This document shows positions 1 through 10,359 of a stretch of DNA of 64,000 nucleotides, piece by piece (within the stretch, counting starts at the first letter, position 1; the number at the start of each line of letters is the position of its first letter). The DNA comes from Gari tellinella. Taxonomy: Eukaryota; Mollusca; Bivalvia; Cardiida; Psammobiidae. The notes under the pieces are model-generated. The model made no database searches and had not been told where the DNA came from. It worked only from the letters and a program-made list of their open reading frames with translations. Made by a program: the position numbers and the translations under genes. The stretch is taken from the NCBI GenBank assembly GCA_922989275.2, contig OV277870.1, forward strand, positions 23,332,742 through 23,396,741, in the 5' to 3' direction.

Positions 1-439
1 AGAAATTGAAAGGTCAGTGTTGAAAATTTTGAGTTATTAAAGTAAAAAGAGTTATCTCCCCTTACAAAATTTGCAAAAAAAGTACCATATCGATGATATT
101 TAGAGCTTTATAAATTTCACATTTGGTGCCTGTTTTTTCTTCAATTAGTTTTTGTATGAAGAAATACTACCATAGATAGGAAATAAATAACACAAAACCA
201 AATTATCATATTTGTTTTCATTTAAAATGGATTTTATTGAAGCGGGCTGTTTGAAAAGGACACAATAAAAGAAAGTGGGTGGGGTAAATTTTACATGGCC
301 ATGAAGCCAACTGTTGTGCACCAAAATGTACACTTTTTCTATTTTTTCATTCATCTTAAATAGCCGTTCAATACAAAACCATCATAAAGTGTTTTCATAT
401 ACTTTGAATTTTTCTTAAATTCATGACATTGATACACCC
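1..439. other. Unassigned intergenic sequence
   Basis: AT-rich sequence downstream of the Wnt4 3' end, with no convincing coding frame, RNA gene or inverted repeat. Small open frames here have no recognisable motif. Confidence 0.5.
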
Positions 440-691
440 TTAACTCTTTACCCAATAACCCGTATATAACATTAAATACAGGTGAACACTTAAAGCAGGT
501 TGAAAGTAAAGCAGAATGTGCCGTAAGGCACATTCTGCTTTACTTTCAGCCTGCTTTAAACAACCATCTGCTAGGCTACATCAAATATTTGTTATGGTAA
601 TTGTTCATGAGGGTATAAACTGGAACTATTTTCTTCAGCAGAGGAATAAATTAGATGCGCTAAAAGTCGCTTCTATGGGGCAAAGGGTTAA
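440..691. mobile_element. T5 MITE with core-2 hairpin
   Basis: A 252-bp element bounded by TTAA at both ends, with outer motifs TTAACTCTTTACCC and GGGCAAAGGGTTAA. A near-perfect core-2 hairpin sits at 490-559. The TTAA borders next to CCC/GGG-type ends fit piggyBac-like non-autonomous elements (inference). Open frames in it are hairpin translations. Confidence 0.85.
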
Positions 692-746
692 GCGTCATTG
701 AGAGTGAAAGCGTTAAACAACGGTATCCCTTGCAAAAGCTGAATTA

Positions 747-808
747 TGAACCTGGTTAGACGCCGACCGAGAAGCTCGGCGTCTGATTAGACTCCAAACT
801 GTTTGCCA
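747..808. repeat. Degenerate core-1 hairpin
   Basis: Arms TAGACGCCGA and TCGGCGTCTGATTA flank a short loop and are followed by CCAAACTGTTTGCC. This is a decayed core-1 hairpin whose MITE ends are not recognisable. Confidence 0.6.
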
Positions 809-904
809 CGCAAATATAAATGATGGTTAGATGTTTCAATAATTTTTCTTTTTATACATTTCATTGCAATGCTTTTGCGTTTCGTTTCCGTCACATTTTT
901 AAAT

Positions 905-1112
905 CAACCTCCCTCTTTCACCGCCATATTATCGCCTGTTTCAATATTGTTGTCTGCAACATCGTTTCAAAGTTAGATTTAAAGCAGTATGAATGACATT
1001 ATTTAAAACCGAGTGGCGATGCAGTTTGGATCCTGATCAGACGCCGTGTTACACGGAGTCTGATCAGGATCCAAATTGTTTTTTAAAGGCGCCTTTGGTG
1101 TCATTGACAATT
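905..1112. mobile_element. T4 MITE, degenerate ends, core-1 hairpin
   Basis: The left part has the T4 signature (CACCGCCATATTATCG, then CAATATTGTTGTCTGCAAC). The core-1 hairpin lies at about 1019-1082. The terminal TTAA sites are mutated. Confidence 0.7.
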
Positions 1113-1858
1113 AAAGGGCTAAATGGGAAATTATAACGTCTGCTTCGTGGTGGTCGTCTTCTTCTTCTTCTTGAATAGATCATTGTTGCTGTCCACGTCA
1201 TCATCATCATCATCAGCATTAATAAAGTAATACTAATAAAGACTATATATAATATAAAGTTATAGTAAAGAGGGGTTGCATTTGCGAAGATCAGTAACGA
1301 CGCAATGCGATATTTACAGGCACACTGGCATCTTAGAGACTGAAAACCAGAAGGCACATTGACACATTTAAGAAAACAAGAAATCTATGTTATTTTTGTG
1401 TAACACTAACTTAAAATTGGTTATTACAGCGACATGAAACATTACTGGGCGTTCGCGACCATGTGCAATTGTATATACAAAAAAATTACAATCATATAGG
1501 ATAAAATAGCCCATTAGATAAGAATGGAGCGTTGGGCGAAAAGTGAGAGCATAGGGTTTCATGGCTGAAAAAAAATCCCAACAACAAATCTCGTTTCTTT
1601 AGTGGAGGAATCAATGAAACGGGTAAAAAGATTGCTTAAAGAAACAGAACCAAGAAGTATTGAAAACGATAATGATTTTATTTTATAAGAATGATTAGAC
1701 AATGTGAAACATTGCATCAAATAAATAAATCCACAAGAAAAAACAACAAGTGAATGAAAAAGATCTCCTTTTTTCGAAAAAAAAACCCTTACTATACAGA
1801 TATCTAAATATAGTTACAACTATTTGTACAATTGTGTCATAATTCATTGTCAATATAC
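1113..1858. other. Unassigned; short TCA microsatellite
   Basis: Contains a small (TCA)n run near 1197-1217 and otherwise AT-rich unique-looking sequence. The open frames are short and lack domains. Confidence 0.5.
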
Positions 1859-2062
1859 TTTAAACCATTCACTGTCATGACGTCATCAATGTGTAGATAA
1901 TTGTCGTATGCTTTTATTTCTCAAATTCAAATTTTAAGAAATTTTACTTGAGAAATATAGAAAAGAATGTCAAGCAGTTTGAAGCCTGATCAGACGCCGT
2001 ATTTAACGGCGTCTGATCAAGATCCACATTGTTTGCAAACAGCCATTGGATTCGGGGGTAAT
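1859..2062. mobile_element. T1 MITE, interrupted on the right
   Basis: Carries the T1 left end (TTCACTGTCATGACGTCATC, including a perfect TGACGTCA at 1878-1885) and a core-1 hairpin at about 1974-2040. Its right end (TCGGGGGTAA ... TAAGGCAAT) is split by the GC-rich element at 2063-2528. Confidence 0.75.
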
Positions 2063-2528
2063 ACCCCCATTCCACTGAGTGGCGATTCTTCTACGCTTCG
2101 AAATTTTGGTAAAATCGCCGCGAATCGTAGTAGGAACGGCAACAACGCAGTAGAAACGCCCTGATCGTAGTAGAAGCGTAACAGAGGCTCATTGATCGCC
2201 ACCTCACGGCGAATGTTTTGACCCTGCTCAAAATTTACGTAGCGGCATCGCCGTGGACTCGAAGCGCAGCAGAAGCGCAGCAGAAGCGTACTAAGAAATT
2301 CATGAGCGTAGTAGCAGCGTAGTCGCAGCGTGGTTGACGTAGCGCAAGCGTAGTCGCATCGTACTAAAAGCGTCGAGATACATTGTATTTGCCCGCGATT
2401 CCGCTACGTTTCTCGTACGCTCTGTGCGCTCACACTACGCTCTGTACGATCTAGCGACGATCAAGTCGTTTTCACTGCGATTCGGCCATTTATGAATCAC
2501 AAAATCGCCGTCCAGTGGAATGGGGGTA
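2063..2528. mobile_element. GC-rich TIR element in T1
   Basis: Terminal inverted repeats read TACCCCCATTCCACTG at the left and CAGTGGAATGGGGGTA at the right, extending into GGCGAT/ATCGCC. The interior is much richer in GC than its surroundings and consists of imperfect AGCGTAGTAG/AGCGCAGCAG-like repeats. It is flanked by TAA on both sides, and removing it restores the T1 right end, so a 3-bp TAA target duplication is likely. PIF/Harbinger-like TSDs are similar, but no transposase is present to decide. Confidence 0.75.
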
Positions 2529-2559
2529 TAAGGCAATATATGCCCATACAGTCTATCTT

Positions 2560-2790
2560 GTGTTAACCCATTTGCGCCCAGTGGATTCTTCCATGCTTGT
2601 ACATTGGTCTGCTCCATTTTTTACGTAAGGGTATAGATCTGTCTGATCTACATCTTCATTTCCGTTTTGTTTTACATTGAAATTCCTATCAGCAGCAGTG
2701 TAGATTCAGATCAGACGCCGCACTATGCGGGGTCTGATCAGAGTTTACACTGTTTGCCAATGTCCAATATATGGAATCGTGGGCCGTCTA
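2560..2790. mobile_element. T3 MITE, right end truncated
   Basis: Starts TTAACCCATTTGCGCCCA and contains a core-1 variant whose outer arms are AGTGTAGA and TTTACACT, around a GATCAGACGCCG / GGGGTCTGATC pair (about 2697-2756). The right end stops at GGAATCGTGGGC without TTAA. Confidence 0.7.
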
Positions 2791-2960
2791 CAATTACAGA
2801 TGGCAGCTTGGAACAAGACAAACGTTAAAACGGCAAAATATAATAATAGGAGCTTTTCTGTTGTCCCGCAGCAAGCGGCCGCCTTTCTTAGAGAGAACCG
2901 TCTTTCTTCCGTCTAAATATGATTGCTTAACACGAGCCTTGTCTAGTTTTGAAGGCATGT

Positions 2961-3356
2961 GATCAACTGTAGGTAGAATGCTCCATCAAGTCACTCTGCT
3001 ATACTTTCAGGCTGCTTTAATCCATTACCCAATAAATACGCCTTTTTACGCCTTTGATTTATTTCTCCACTGAAGAAAATAGTTCCAGTTTATACAGTCA
3101 TAAATATGCATCATTAGAACTATTTTCTATATTCTAGCAGATGGTAGCTGATAGCAGCCTGAAAGTAAAGCAGAATGCGCCTCAAGGCGCATTCTGCTTT
3201 ACTTTCAACCTGCTTTAAGTGGTTACCTATATTTAATACTTGAAACAGGCTATGGGGTAATGGGTTAAGCTACCATCTGCTAGGTATGGAACTATTGATT
3301 CAGTGGAAGAATATATTAAAGGTGTAAAAAGACGCATTTACGGAGTAACGGTTTAA
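2961..3356. mobile_element. T5 MITE interrupted by another T5
   Basis: The left piece ends CTTTCAGGCTGCTTTAA and the right piece resumes at TTAAGCTACCATCTGC. They form one decayed T5 element split by the complete T5 copy at 3017-3268. The insertion site is the TTAA in its own hairpin arm. Confidence 0.7.
3017..3268. mobile_element. Nested T5 MITE
   Basis: A 252-bp element with TTAA at each end, ends TTAATCCATTACCC and GGGGTAATGGGTTAA, and a near-perfect core-2 hairpin around 3150-3220. It is inserted in an older T5 copy. Confidence 0.85.
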
Positions 3357-3624
3357 TTCATTGAAGTTAGCTCAAGTACTTTGAATCCAATCTGAGCCAC
3401 AGTATTTTGAAAATTGATTTTTGTGACTAAGACTCATATTTCATGGCCGATGGTTAAACAGATACTCTTGGTTTTTTAATGTTGCTAAAATGTAAAAAGT
3501 CGATGTCTATTTTGTTCAGTGGGTGGTCCGATTGTTTTAAAGGGAAGTCAAAATGTATTTACAGTTTGAGATAGTCTTTTATTCTTTCAACAACGTGTAT
3601 ATTTAAAACTATATTTTGTCTTCT

Positions 3625-3853
3625 TTAATCCGTGTGTGCCCACTATCCTATACATGAAACATAGCTTAACAGTGTAGAATCTCATTTGACGCCCCATAAT
3701 GCGTTGTCTGGTCAGAGTGTACACTGATTGCTGATAGGAATATCAAAATAAAAAGTGAAAATTGATAACAGACACCCCTTAGATTAAAAATCGACTAATC
3801 CAATATATCCAACATATAAGCATTGGATAATCCACTGGGCGCAAATGAGTTAA
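3625..3853. mobile_element. T3 MITE
   Basis: TTAA-bounded, 229 bp, ends TTAATCCGTGTGTGCCCA and GGGCGCAAATGAGTTAA. The central hairpin is a weakly paired core-1 variant (AGTGTAGAATCTCA ... AGAGTGTACACTG). Confidence 0.75.
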
Positions 3854-3865
3854 TTTCTAGACTGT

Positions 3866-3937
3866 TGCAAAAAAGTTTGGCTAGATCAGACACCGAGTTA
3901 CTCGGCGATTGGTCAGGAATCCAAACTGTTTTCCCCA
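3866..3937. repeat. Core-1 hairpin, B-type flank
   Basis: Contains GTTTGGCTAGATCAGACACC and TCAGGAATCCAAACTG as diverged arms. The following CCCCAGTAAGATTTTCTG resembles decayed B-family interior. Confidence 0.55.
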
Positions 3938-3996
3938 GTAAGATTTTCTGTTTGAACGTAACAGATAGAAAGAGTCGATATGACAATTTAGCAAAA

Positions 3997-4217
3997 TTAA
4001 CCCCTTCGCTGCCGTGACGTCATCAATTTTAAACAATTGTCGTCTGCTTTTATTTCTTAAACTTTATTTAATTTTTGCCATTTTGACTTAAGAAATATTG
4101 AAATGAGTGTCAAATAGTTTGGATCCTGATCAGACGCCGCGTAACGCGGCGTCTGATCAGGACCCAAACTGTTTGCAAAAAACGGTTGTGCTCGGGTTAA
4201 GGCAGTGAAGCGGTTAA
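3997..4217. mobile_element. T1 MITE
   Basis: A typical T1 copy of 221 bp: TTAACCCCTTCGCTGCC at the left, GGCAGTGAAGCGGTTAA at the right. It has a perfect TGACGTCA at 4015-4022 and a long core-1 hairpin at about 4108-4175 with only one or two mismatches between arms. Confidence 0.9.
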
Positions 4218-4603
4218 AACAGAATGCAATTGTCATCATATGATAAAATAATGTTAAGCATTCTAGGTATAGTCATTACTGTAGAGAAACAGGGTAAACT
4301 GGTCATTCCCAAAGTTTCTTTATGCCCTTTCTAAAACCTATGTCGCGTCACTCATTAGAATAGTCTACTAACGTAAATTTACTTTTTGAAAACCGCGAAG
4401 ACCTAGATTATCATGCACTGTTTTCTTACATGATTAGTCTGATAAGTGTCGTCACTTTTTTCCTGGTGGAAAATCCTTATTATATTAAGCAACGTAATGA
4501 TACAGATACTGCTTCATGTAGATAAAAAAAAACCACTGAAAGCTCCAATTGAATTATTTTGTCCTGCATGCATACACTCGAATATCTACTAATGTGGGCA
4601 TTG
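4218..4603. other. Unassigned sequence
   Basis: No coding frame, tRNA or strong inverted repeat seen. Confidence 0.5.
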
Positions 4604-4670
4604 GCAAACAGTGTAGACTCTGATGAGACGCCGCGTAACGCGCCGTCTCATCAGAGTCTACACTGTTTGT
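4604..4670. repeat. Core-1 hairpin, GTGTAGAC variant
   Basis: Arms CAAACAGTGTAGACTCTGAT and ATCAGAGTCTACACTGTTTG are perfectly paired outside a GACGCCGCG / CGCGCCGTC centre. No clear MITE ends flank it. Confidence 0.8.
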
Positions 4671-4769
4671 TATATCATATGACTTATTTTCTGTATAACA
4701 AACACTGAATTGTCTTTAAATCACCCTTGTATATCTACAATAAAATCTTCCATCATGTATACAGGGAGG

Positions 4770-5057
4770 GTTTAGTGCAATATCCAGGCATAAACGGGGA
4801 AAGTTGTCACCTTTATTGTCTTTCTTCCCCGTTTAAACGCAAAACGCAATTCATTAAAATTGGAGAATATGACAACTTTTTGAAAAAGTTGACGGCTAAT
4901 TTGAATCTGAGTAGCAAACTCTTTGGAACCTGATCAGACTCCGGGTTAACCGGCGTCTGATCTGGCTTCGAACTGTTTGCAGTGGTCCGTGAACCTTATA
5001 ATTTTTGCATATGATAAACGCGTTTACTGGGAAGGAATTATTGTTTTCTCCACTGTA
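4770..5057. mobile_element. B MITE
   Basis: The right end TTTTCTCCACTGTA and the internal motif AAACGCGTTTACTGGGAA are B-family. A core-1 hairpin (GAACCTGATCAGACTCCGGG ... CCGGCGTCTGATC) lies at about 4916-4981. The left end is diverged. Confidence 0.65.
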
Positions 5058-5325
5058 CAGGACATTTTACATGTCGGAGTTGTTGCTAAATACACATTTA
5101 ACAACATTCATTTATGGACACCGTTCTTACCCATAACTGAATTAATGTAATAAAATATGGTCTAAAAATTTACACCATCAATATACATTGTAATTATGTT
5201 ATCAATATGACCCAATTATGTGAAATGTTGCTCATGCATATCTAACATGAAAAACGATATGTTTGTCTCCATGTTGAGTTCTGTGCGAAACATCTTTATT
5301 GTCTTCGGTTTCTGCATCCCTTTAA

Positions 5326-5490
5326 CTCATTCAAACCCGTAGCGACGATTCCATCTTGTAGCGACGATTATACTCGTCCTTTACAAACAGTGTACTTGTG
5401 TCGAGTATATTTGTCCTATACAAATAGTGTATACCCAGGTCAGATGGTTCCTAAATGAGCCCTCCGATCAGGTTTTAAACTGTTTGTCAT
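5326..5490. mobile_element. T2 MITE, degenerate
   Basis: Has the T2 left end (TTTAACTCATTCAAACCC), ACTCGTC-type internal motifs and a decayed hairpin (CAAATAGTGTATACCC ... TTTTAAACTGTTTG). The right terminus is unclear. Confidence 0.55.
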
Positions 5491-5510
5491 TTAGCAAATT
5501 CAGTCGAAAC

Positions 5511-5696
5511 TCGAGACTTCGAACTCGCTTAAATCGAACTTACCAGCATATAAAAGTATAATTTCGATAACTCGATCTCGCTTAAGTAGATCATACCAAT
5601 TTTTCAAAGTTAAATCGTGGCTTAGCCACGTTTTAACTTTGAAATATGGGGCATTTTCGAATTAGCGAAAATTCGAATTACCGAGTTTCGATTGTA
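5511..5696. mobile_element. A MITE
   Basis: Ends CAGTCGAAACTCGAGACT and ACCGAGTTTCGATTGTA. The centre is a hairpin with TTTCAAAGTTAAATCGTGGC pairing with CCACGTTTTAACTTTGAAAT around a short TTAG loop. Confidence 0.8.
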
Positions 5697-6101
5697 TATT
5701 GTATTATATGTACATAACAACCCAAATTAGACAAACATGGACTTGAAACTGGAATTGTCCATTTGAAGTTTCAGGGAAGAATTAGTTAAAGGTCTGCACA
5801 GACACATTCACGAACATAGGAACACATGTTTTTTTATCATACCATAACGTATTATGGCCACCATCACTTTTGCCGTAATGTTATACAAACTCACAAACAT
5901 TATGAGCCTGCCCCTTTCCGTCCAAATTATGTTCGCCCAATATCGCAGGAGTTAGTTCCTGTTTTAATGCGCAAGCCCATGCGCATGCGCATATTATATG
6001 GGAATCACGTGACTCGAATCAAACTCGCCCAAGAAATAGGCATTTACCGGAATATCATGAAACAAAGAACACTGGCAAGTAGTTTCAAGTTGATTCTGCA
6101 A
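5697..6101. other. Wnt4 3' flank / probable 3' UTR
   Basis: Lies immediately downstream of the Wnt4 stop codon on the minus strand. A variant poly(A) signal ATTAAA reads on the minus strand at 5968-5963, about 135 nt past the stop. Assigning it as the real 3' end is inference. The plus-strand open frame across this region runs antisense into the Wnt4 exon. Confidence 0.4.
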
Positions 6102-6569
6102 TCACTTACAGACATGCTCATCTATCGTTTGAGTACATTTTTCACAACTTACGTAACAACACCAGTAAAATTTACACTGACACCGTTCAACGATTTGAAT
6201 GCTTTTAGTTTCGTAGCCACGCCCACAACATAGAAGATCACACCCATCGATTGCTTTTGACGTTTTGTTACACACGCGGCCTTTTGTACCCAGTGAGCCT
6301 GTTTTGGAGTCCGGCTCACAGAAATCAGGAGAAGCGATTATATATACAATGTCCGAACTAGTCGGTGGTTTAAACTGGTTGTTGACGGGAACCAGCACGC
6401 TTCTGCTGGGCCTCTCCTCCAGCGTCACTTCCGTTGCCCCGTCAAAGCTCTCCTTCAAGATGGCCCCTATTTCACGGAAAGTGGCCATAGAGCGCCAACA
6501 GGTTTTCAGCTCACAGGAGCCGGACACGCCATGGCATTTACACACCACCTGCATGCTGTTTTCTACCGC
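6102..6569 (-). CDS. Wnt4: Wnt4, last coding exon (C-terminal half)
   Basis: Encodes the last 155 residues of a secreted Wnt ligand that signals through Frizzled receptors. The acceptor is TTTTCAG at 6576-6570, and the exon opens in phase 0 with [19 protein letters not shown]. The first Ser of GVSGSC (exon residue 16) is the Porcupine-dependent palmitoleoylation site of the family. Further family hallmarks follow: [24 protein letters not shown], an N-glycosylation sequon in [13 protein letters not shown], and the closing Cys-rich block [20 protein letters not shown] to HVCK. The stop at 6104-6102 is where Wnt4 proteins normally end. Assignment to Wnt4 rather than another Wnt rests on [18 protein letters not shown] and the overall exon layout. 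Confidence 0.96.
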   Translation of the reverse strand, partial: AVENSMQVVCKCHGVSGSCELKTCWRSMATFREIGAILKESFDGATEVTLEERPSRSVLVPVNNQFKPPTSSDIVYIIASPDFCEPDSKTGSLGTKGRVCNKTSKAIDGCDLLCCGRGYETKSIQIVERCQCKFYWCCYVSCEKCTQTIDEHVCK

Positions 6570-6611
6570 CTGAAAATAGAACAATAGTCATGTAAGGAAA
6601 CAATTAAGATC

Positions 6612-6858
6612 CTGGGGCCCGTTTCATACAACTTCGTACGACAAAAACGGTCGTAAGTCAAAACTTTAAAATACATTTAATTTCTAATTTCTCTATCTAA
6701 TCCTGTCTTGTGACATCTTTTTGGAATCGTCTTTTCAAGACGATTCCAAAAAGATGTCACAAGACAGGATTAGATGGAGAAATAAATAATTATTGAGACT
6801 TTTATAATCTGACTTACGATCGTTTTTGTCGTACGAAGTTTTATGAAACGGGCCCCAG
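6612..6858. mobile_element. F MITE
   Basis: Terminal repeats CTGGGGCCCGTTTCAT and ATGAAACGGGCCCCAG enclose GTCGTAAGTC/GACTTACGA arms. The long central palindrome is built on TCTAATCCTGTCTTGTGACA and GGAATCGTCTTTTCAAGACG. It abuts the E element that follows, sharing 3 bp. It is 30-40 bp from the Wnt4 acceptor. Confidence 0.85.
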
Positions 6859-7112
6859 GGCTGCCTTAAGTTGATCATAAAAATCCTAAGATTTCAAATT
6901 TTCAATTTTTCAGACGCAATTTTACTAATCGTACCTTTACCCCATAGTATGTTTCTTGTTTTGAAGACACATGACTGCTTAAAACAGGTTGAAAGTAAAA
7001 GCAGAATGCGCCTTAAGGCGCATTCTGCTTTACTTTCAGCCTGTTTTAAGCTACCATCTGCTAGAATAAAAATCCGTAGACTTAGGAAAAATCCAGAGAA
7101 ATGGCAGCCCTG
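6856..7112. mobile_element. E MITE with core-2 hairpin
   Basis: Ends CAGGGCTGCC and GGCAGCCCTG. The internal core-2 hairpin at about 6978-7049 has near-perfect arms (one extra A). No TSD can be read on the left because it abuts the F element. Confidence 0.85.
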
Positions 7113-7199
7113 AAGATCACCTTTGTATGGCTCTGCTGAAAATACAATGTGGATGATAAAGGCCGTTTGAAAACGTTGACAATTTGATTAATCATAATG

Positions 7200-7605
7200 T
7201 GGCACACTGTTTAAGCTCTATCCATGCTTATAAAGCGTTTGGGACGAGAACGTTTTCACGCTTTCGATTGGTCAGATATGATCTGAATGCTTAAATATGA
7301 CCGATCAAAACCTCGAGATCGAATCCTCATATCTGACCAATCAAAGGCTTGAAATCGAGTCCTCATTTCTGACCAACCAAAGGCTTGCGATCGTATCTAT
7401 GTTCTATATTTTAAAGCGTTTGGTATGAGTCTGATACCGTTCTCAAGCTTTTGAATGATCAGATTTGAGCAGAATTTCCATCCTGGCACAGCTTTTAAGA
7501 TGAGTCTGGAATCATTCTTAGAGTTTTGATTGGTCAGATTTGAGCATTCTGTATTCTGACCAATTCACGACTGAGAACGATCTTAGACTCATAACAAACA
7601 CTTTA
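7200..7605. repeat. Cluster of G-type inverted modules
   Basis: Several copies of GATTGGTCAGATTTGAG and its complement (CTGACCAATCAAAGGC) alternate with AAGCGTTTGG-type ends near 7215, 7420 and 7590. It looks like two or more decayed, partly overlapping G elements. Confidence 0.65.
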
Positions 7606-8171
7606 ATAATAATAATATAGAAATGGGACCTGCATATATCTTCATGTTCAGGTTCGTGTATGTATTATACGTTATTTAATACACCACGAAATTTGTTTTG
7701 CTTTGGACATATCAACGTGCGATTTTTTTATAATGGGTTTGTATATGATATTTAGTAAATATGAATTGGGTTGTTACCCTTTTGATGTACATTTATTGTA
7801 ACCCCTGAAGACCGGGATTCTCTGAAAAGTTGAAAACCGACCAAAATTCTCCATTCCAAGCATGTATTCGACCTGTGCACCAACCGCTCAACAAAGACTG
7901 TTCAAATCTGACCGACCAATAAAATGATTGAGAATGATTTCAGACTCAAATTAAACTCTTTAGAACATTGGACCAAAGTTTGTTGACGTTTGAAGAAAAA
8001 TAATAACCAGCAATAAAATATTACTTTTGAATATGACTAAGTGCCATCTTCTTTACAAATGCATGTACCAAACAATCTTGACGAAATTTGACCAATTTTC
8101 ATATATAAAGTTCGATATCTATATCCGGATCGACAGCAGTGTTCTACACAGTACCATTTTGCGACCTAAAG
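7606..8171. other. Unassigned; G-element remnant
   Basis: Mostly featureless. A G-type remnant (CAAATCTGACCGACCAATAA) lies near 7893-7960. No coding signal. Confidence 0.45.
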
Positions 8172-8496
8172 GGACTTTGTAGCAAACTGAATTGCAATAA
8201 AACCAGTTTTGCAATAGTTATTGCAAAACTGGTTTTTATCGCATTTCCTTTTGACAAAGTTCAACCAGTTTTGCAATAAAAGTCCATATAGGAAACGTTA
8301 TATTCTGTTAGATTATCATGGTTGTGTAAAGATTTCTACATTAAATGTATGTGGTTTTGATCATCGGAAGAAATTTGATGCATTCCGGTTATTGCAAAAT
8401 TGGTCGAACGTTGTCAACCGGAATTGCAATAAAAATAAGTTTTGCGACAAATATTGCAAAACTGGTTTTTAATGCAATTCCGGTTGCTACAGAGCC
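8172..8496. mobile_element. TIR element with CCAGTTTTGCAAT repeats
   Basis: A ~325-bp element. The left end contains TTTGTAGCAAAC and AAAACCAGTTTTGCAAT; the right end contains the complement ATTGCAAAACTGGTTTTT followed by CCGGTTGCTACAGAG. An extra inner inverted copy makes a palindrome at about 8190-8245. No other copy was noticed in the window. Confidence 0.65.
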
Positions 8497-8811
8497 TATA
8501 GATGTGTTTTACTTTATCCTGCTTTAAATGAGCTTTTTTTATCATGCTTACAGCAAATTATTCAATACTTTGCTTTAAAATTGTATGGATCTAATCGACT
8601 TTGAATAATCGCCTTCGAAAGTCTATGGAAATCGAAACATCGAATGACTGTCTTTTATATACATGTACATGTGCTACAATTGGAACTTTTTTTGCAATGT
8701 CCGTACTGTCGCTTATCACGACATGGTTCGTTTACATGTATGTTTAAGTGTTACTTCTGTCGAAAGCCGATACAAGCCGATCGTAAAATTGTACGTCATG
8801 TGTGGAGGAAA

Positions 8812-8999
8812 TATAGTTGAACTTCGATATATGGTACTCAATAAACTCGATTGTCTGTATTTTTACAGTTTAATTTCGGTTTCCTTTAATTCGAAAATAA
8901 CCTTATTTCAAAGTTAAAACGTGGCTTAGCCAATATTTAACTTTGAAGTATGGATATGTTCGATTTAGGCGAGTTTGATACATCGGAGATTGACTGTAC
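8812..8999. mobile_element. A MITE, variant a2 ends
   Basis: Left GTTGAACTTCGATATA, right CATCGGAGATTGACTGTA, with the family hairpin TTTCAAAGTTAAAACGTGGC / TTTAACTTTGAAGTATGG near 8906-8951. Confidence 0.65.
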
Positions 9000-9230
9000 G
9001 CCACATTTCCACATCTCTGAACTGTTAGCATGCTGCATAATTGTCGTCTGCTTCAAAAACATATCGTCTGATAAAAAACTAAAATTTAGTTTTCAACTTT
9101 TCATGCTTTTGAAACAAGAAAAGTTGAATACGAGAGACAAACCGTTTGGATCGAGATCAGACGCCGCGTTACGCGGCGTCTGATCTGGATCCAAACGGTT
9201 TGCAAATGTTAAGCAAGTCGCTCTTAGCAT
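9000..9230. mobile_element. MITE with core-1 hairpin
   Basis: A near-perfect core-1 hairpin lies at 9138-9202, with arms CAAACCGTTTGGATC and GGATCCAAACGGTTTG; the CCGTTT/AAACGG change is matched on both arms. TTGTCGTCTGCTTC upstream resembles T1/T4 interiors. Termini are not clear. Confidence 0.6.
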
Positions 9231-9535
9231 GATTAGGATTAAGTAAATTAAATACATTATGGTTCGGGGTTCGGGTACGGAACGTTTTGTATATTAGTGA
9301 AGTCAAATGGGCCATGAAAACATGGGATATTAGTTTTCATACATGATAGGATTAGATCTATGGATACGGTATTTTAGAAACGTTTTCCAGTTGAAATTTT
9401 CAGACTGTTGAGATCCAGATCAAACTCCATGTAAAGAAAATTCTTGGCAATGCATTTCATGCTTGGTTATGAATATATTATTAGTTTTTATCTTTTAGTA
9501 CATTTACTGCTTTACTTCGAATGCAAAAGTTATTG

Positions 9536-9710
9536 AAAACAGTTTGGATCCTGATACTGATCGCGTTACGTGGCGTCTGATCAGGGTCCAAACTGTTCGA
9601 CACTCTTTTCAATATTTCTTAAGTCAAATTACTTACAATTTAGATTTGAAAAAATTAAAAAAGGCGACAATTGTTTAAAAATGATGACGTCATGACAGTG
9701 AATGGGTTGC
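9536..9710. mobile_element. T1 MITE, reverse orientation, partial
   Basis: A core-1 hairpin (about 9538-9600) is followed by T1 interior AATATTTCTTAAGTC, ACAATTGTTTAAAAATGATG, a perfect TGACGTCA (9685-9692) and the end CAGTGAATGGGTT. The left terminus is missing. Confidence 0.7.
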
Positions 9711-9930
9711 ATACCATTTGAGGCAGATGAAAGTTAAAAGCAGACGACTTTTGTTCTTTGTCAAATTGCGTTTACCTAATCACTTTAATTACTGCTATAA
9801 TCGGTTAACTTTTATCCTGTCCTCTATGTCTGTCTTTTTATCAGATGTCACCTGGCAGGCATTTGGTGAGGAATTTTTATATAGACACTGTGGCTTCAAA
9901 AAAGGAGAGATTGTCTAAAGCTGAATTCCT

Positions 9931-10190
9931 TACAGTGGAGAATGTGTTATTCTTTCCCAATAAACGCGTTTACGCTTAAACTACTATTTCCAATACAAAC
10001 AGTTTCGAGCCAGATCAGACGCCGGGTAACCCAGCGTCTAATCAGGCTCCAAACTGTTTGCCACCAAGATAAACATGACATATCAGAATTGTCCAAAAGT
10101 TGTTCTTTTCTACGTTTTAGTGCTTTGCGTTTGCGTGCGTTTGCGTACGTTTGCGTTTAAACGGGAAAGAATAACAGATTCTCCACTGTA
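9931..10190. mobile_element. B MITE
   Basis: A complete 260-bp copy with TA at both borders: TACAGTGGAGAATGTGTTAT and AACAGATTCTCCACTGTA. The interior shows CCCAATAAACGCGTTTACGC, a core-1 hairpin at about 9998-10062 (GGAGCC/GGCTCC arm type) and short GCGTTTGCGT repeats near 10127-10157. Confidence 0.9.
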
Positions 10191-10199
10191 TATCTGAAC

Positions 10200-10270
10200 A
10201 AATCCTGTTGCGTGACTGCTTATTAGAATCGTCTTTTCGACACAATTCTAATGAGAAATCACGTAGTAGG
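10200..10270. repeat. J-type hairpin
   Basis: GCGTGACTGCTTATTAGAAT and ATTCTAATGAGAAATCACGT form an imperfect hairpin around CGTCTTTTCGACAC. It is related to the J elements at 53935 and 59180. Confidence 0.6.
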
Positions 10271-10359
10271 TAGTGGACTGAGGAGATGTCAATGAGATCT
10301 GATTTGGATTCAAAATATTCGCATTTGCCAGTCAATCCGCTCTCTCGACAACAGTAGAG

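Noticed and set aside
5826..6573. Plus-strand frames of 135 and 102 codons over the last Wnt4 exon
   Set aside because: Antisense to a well-supported coding exon; no domain of their own.
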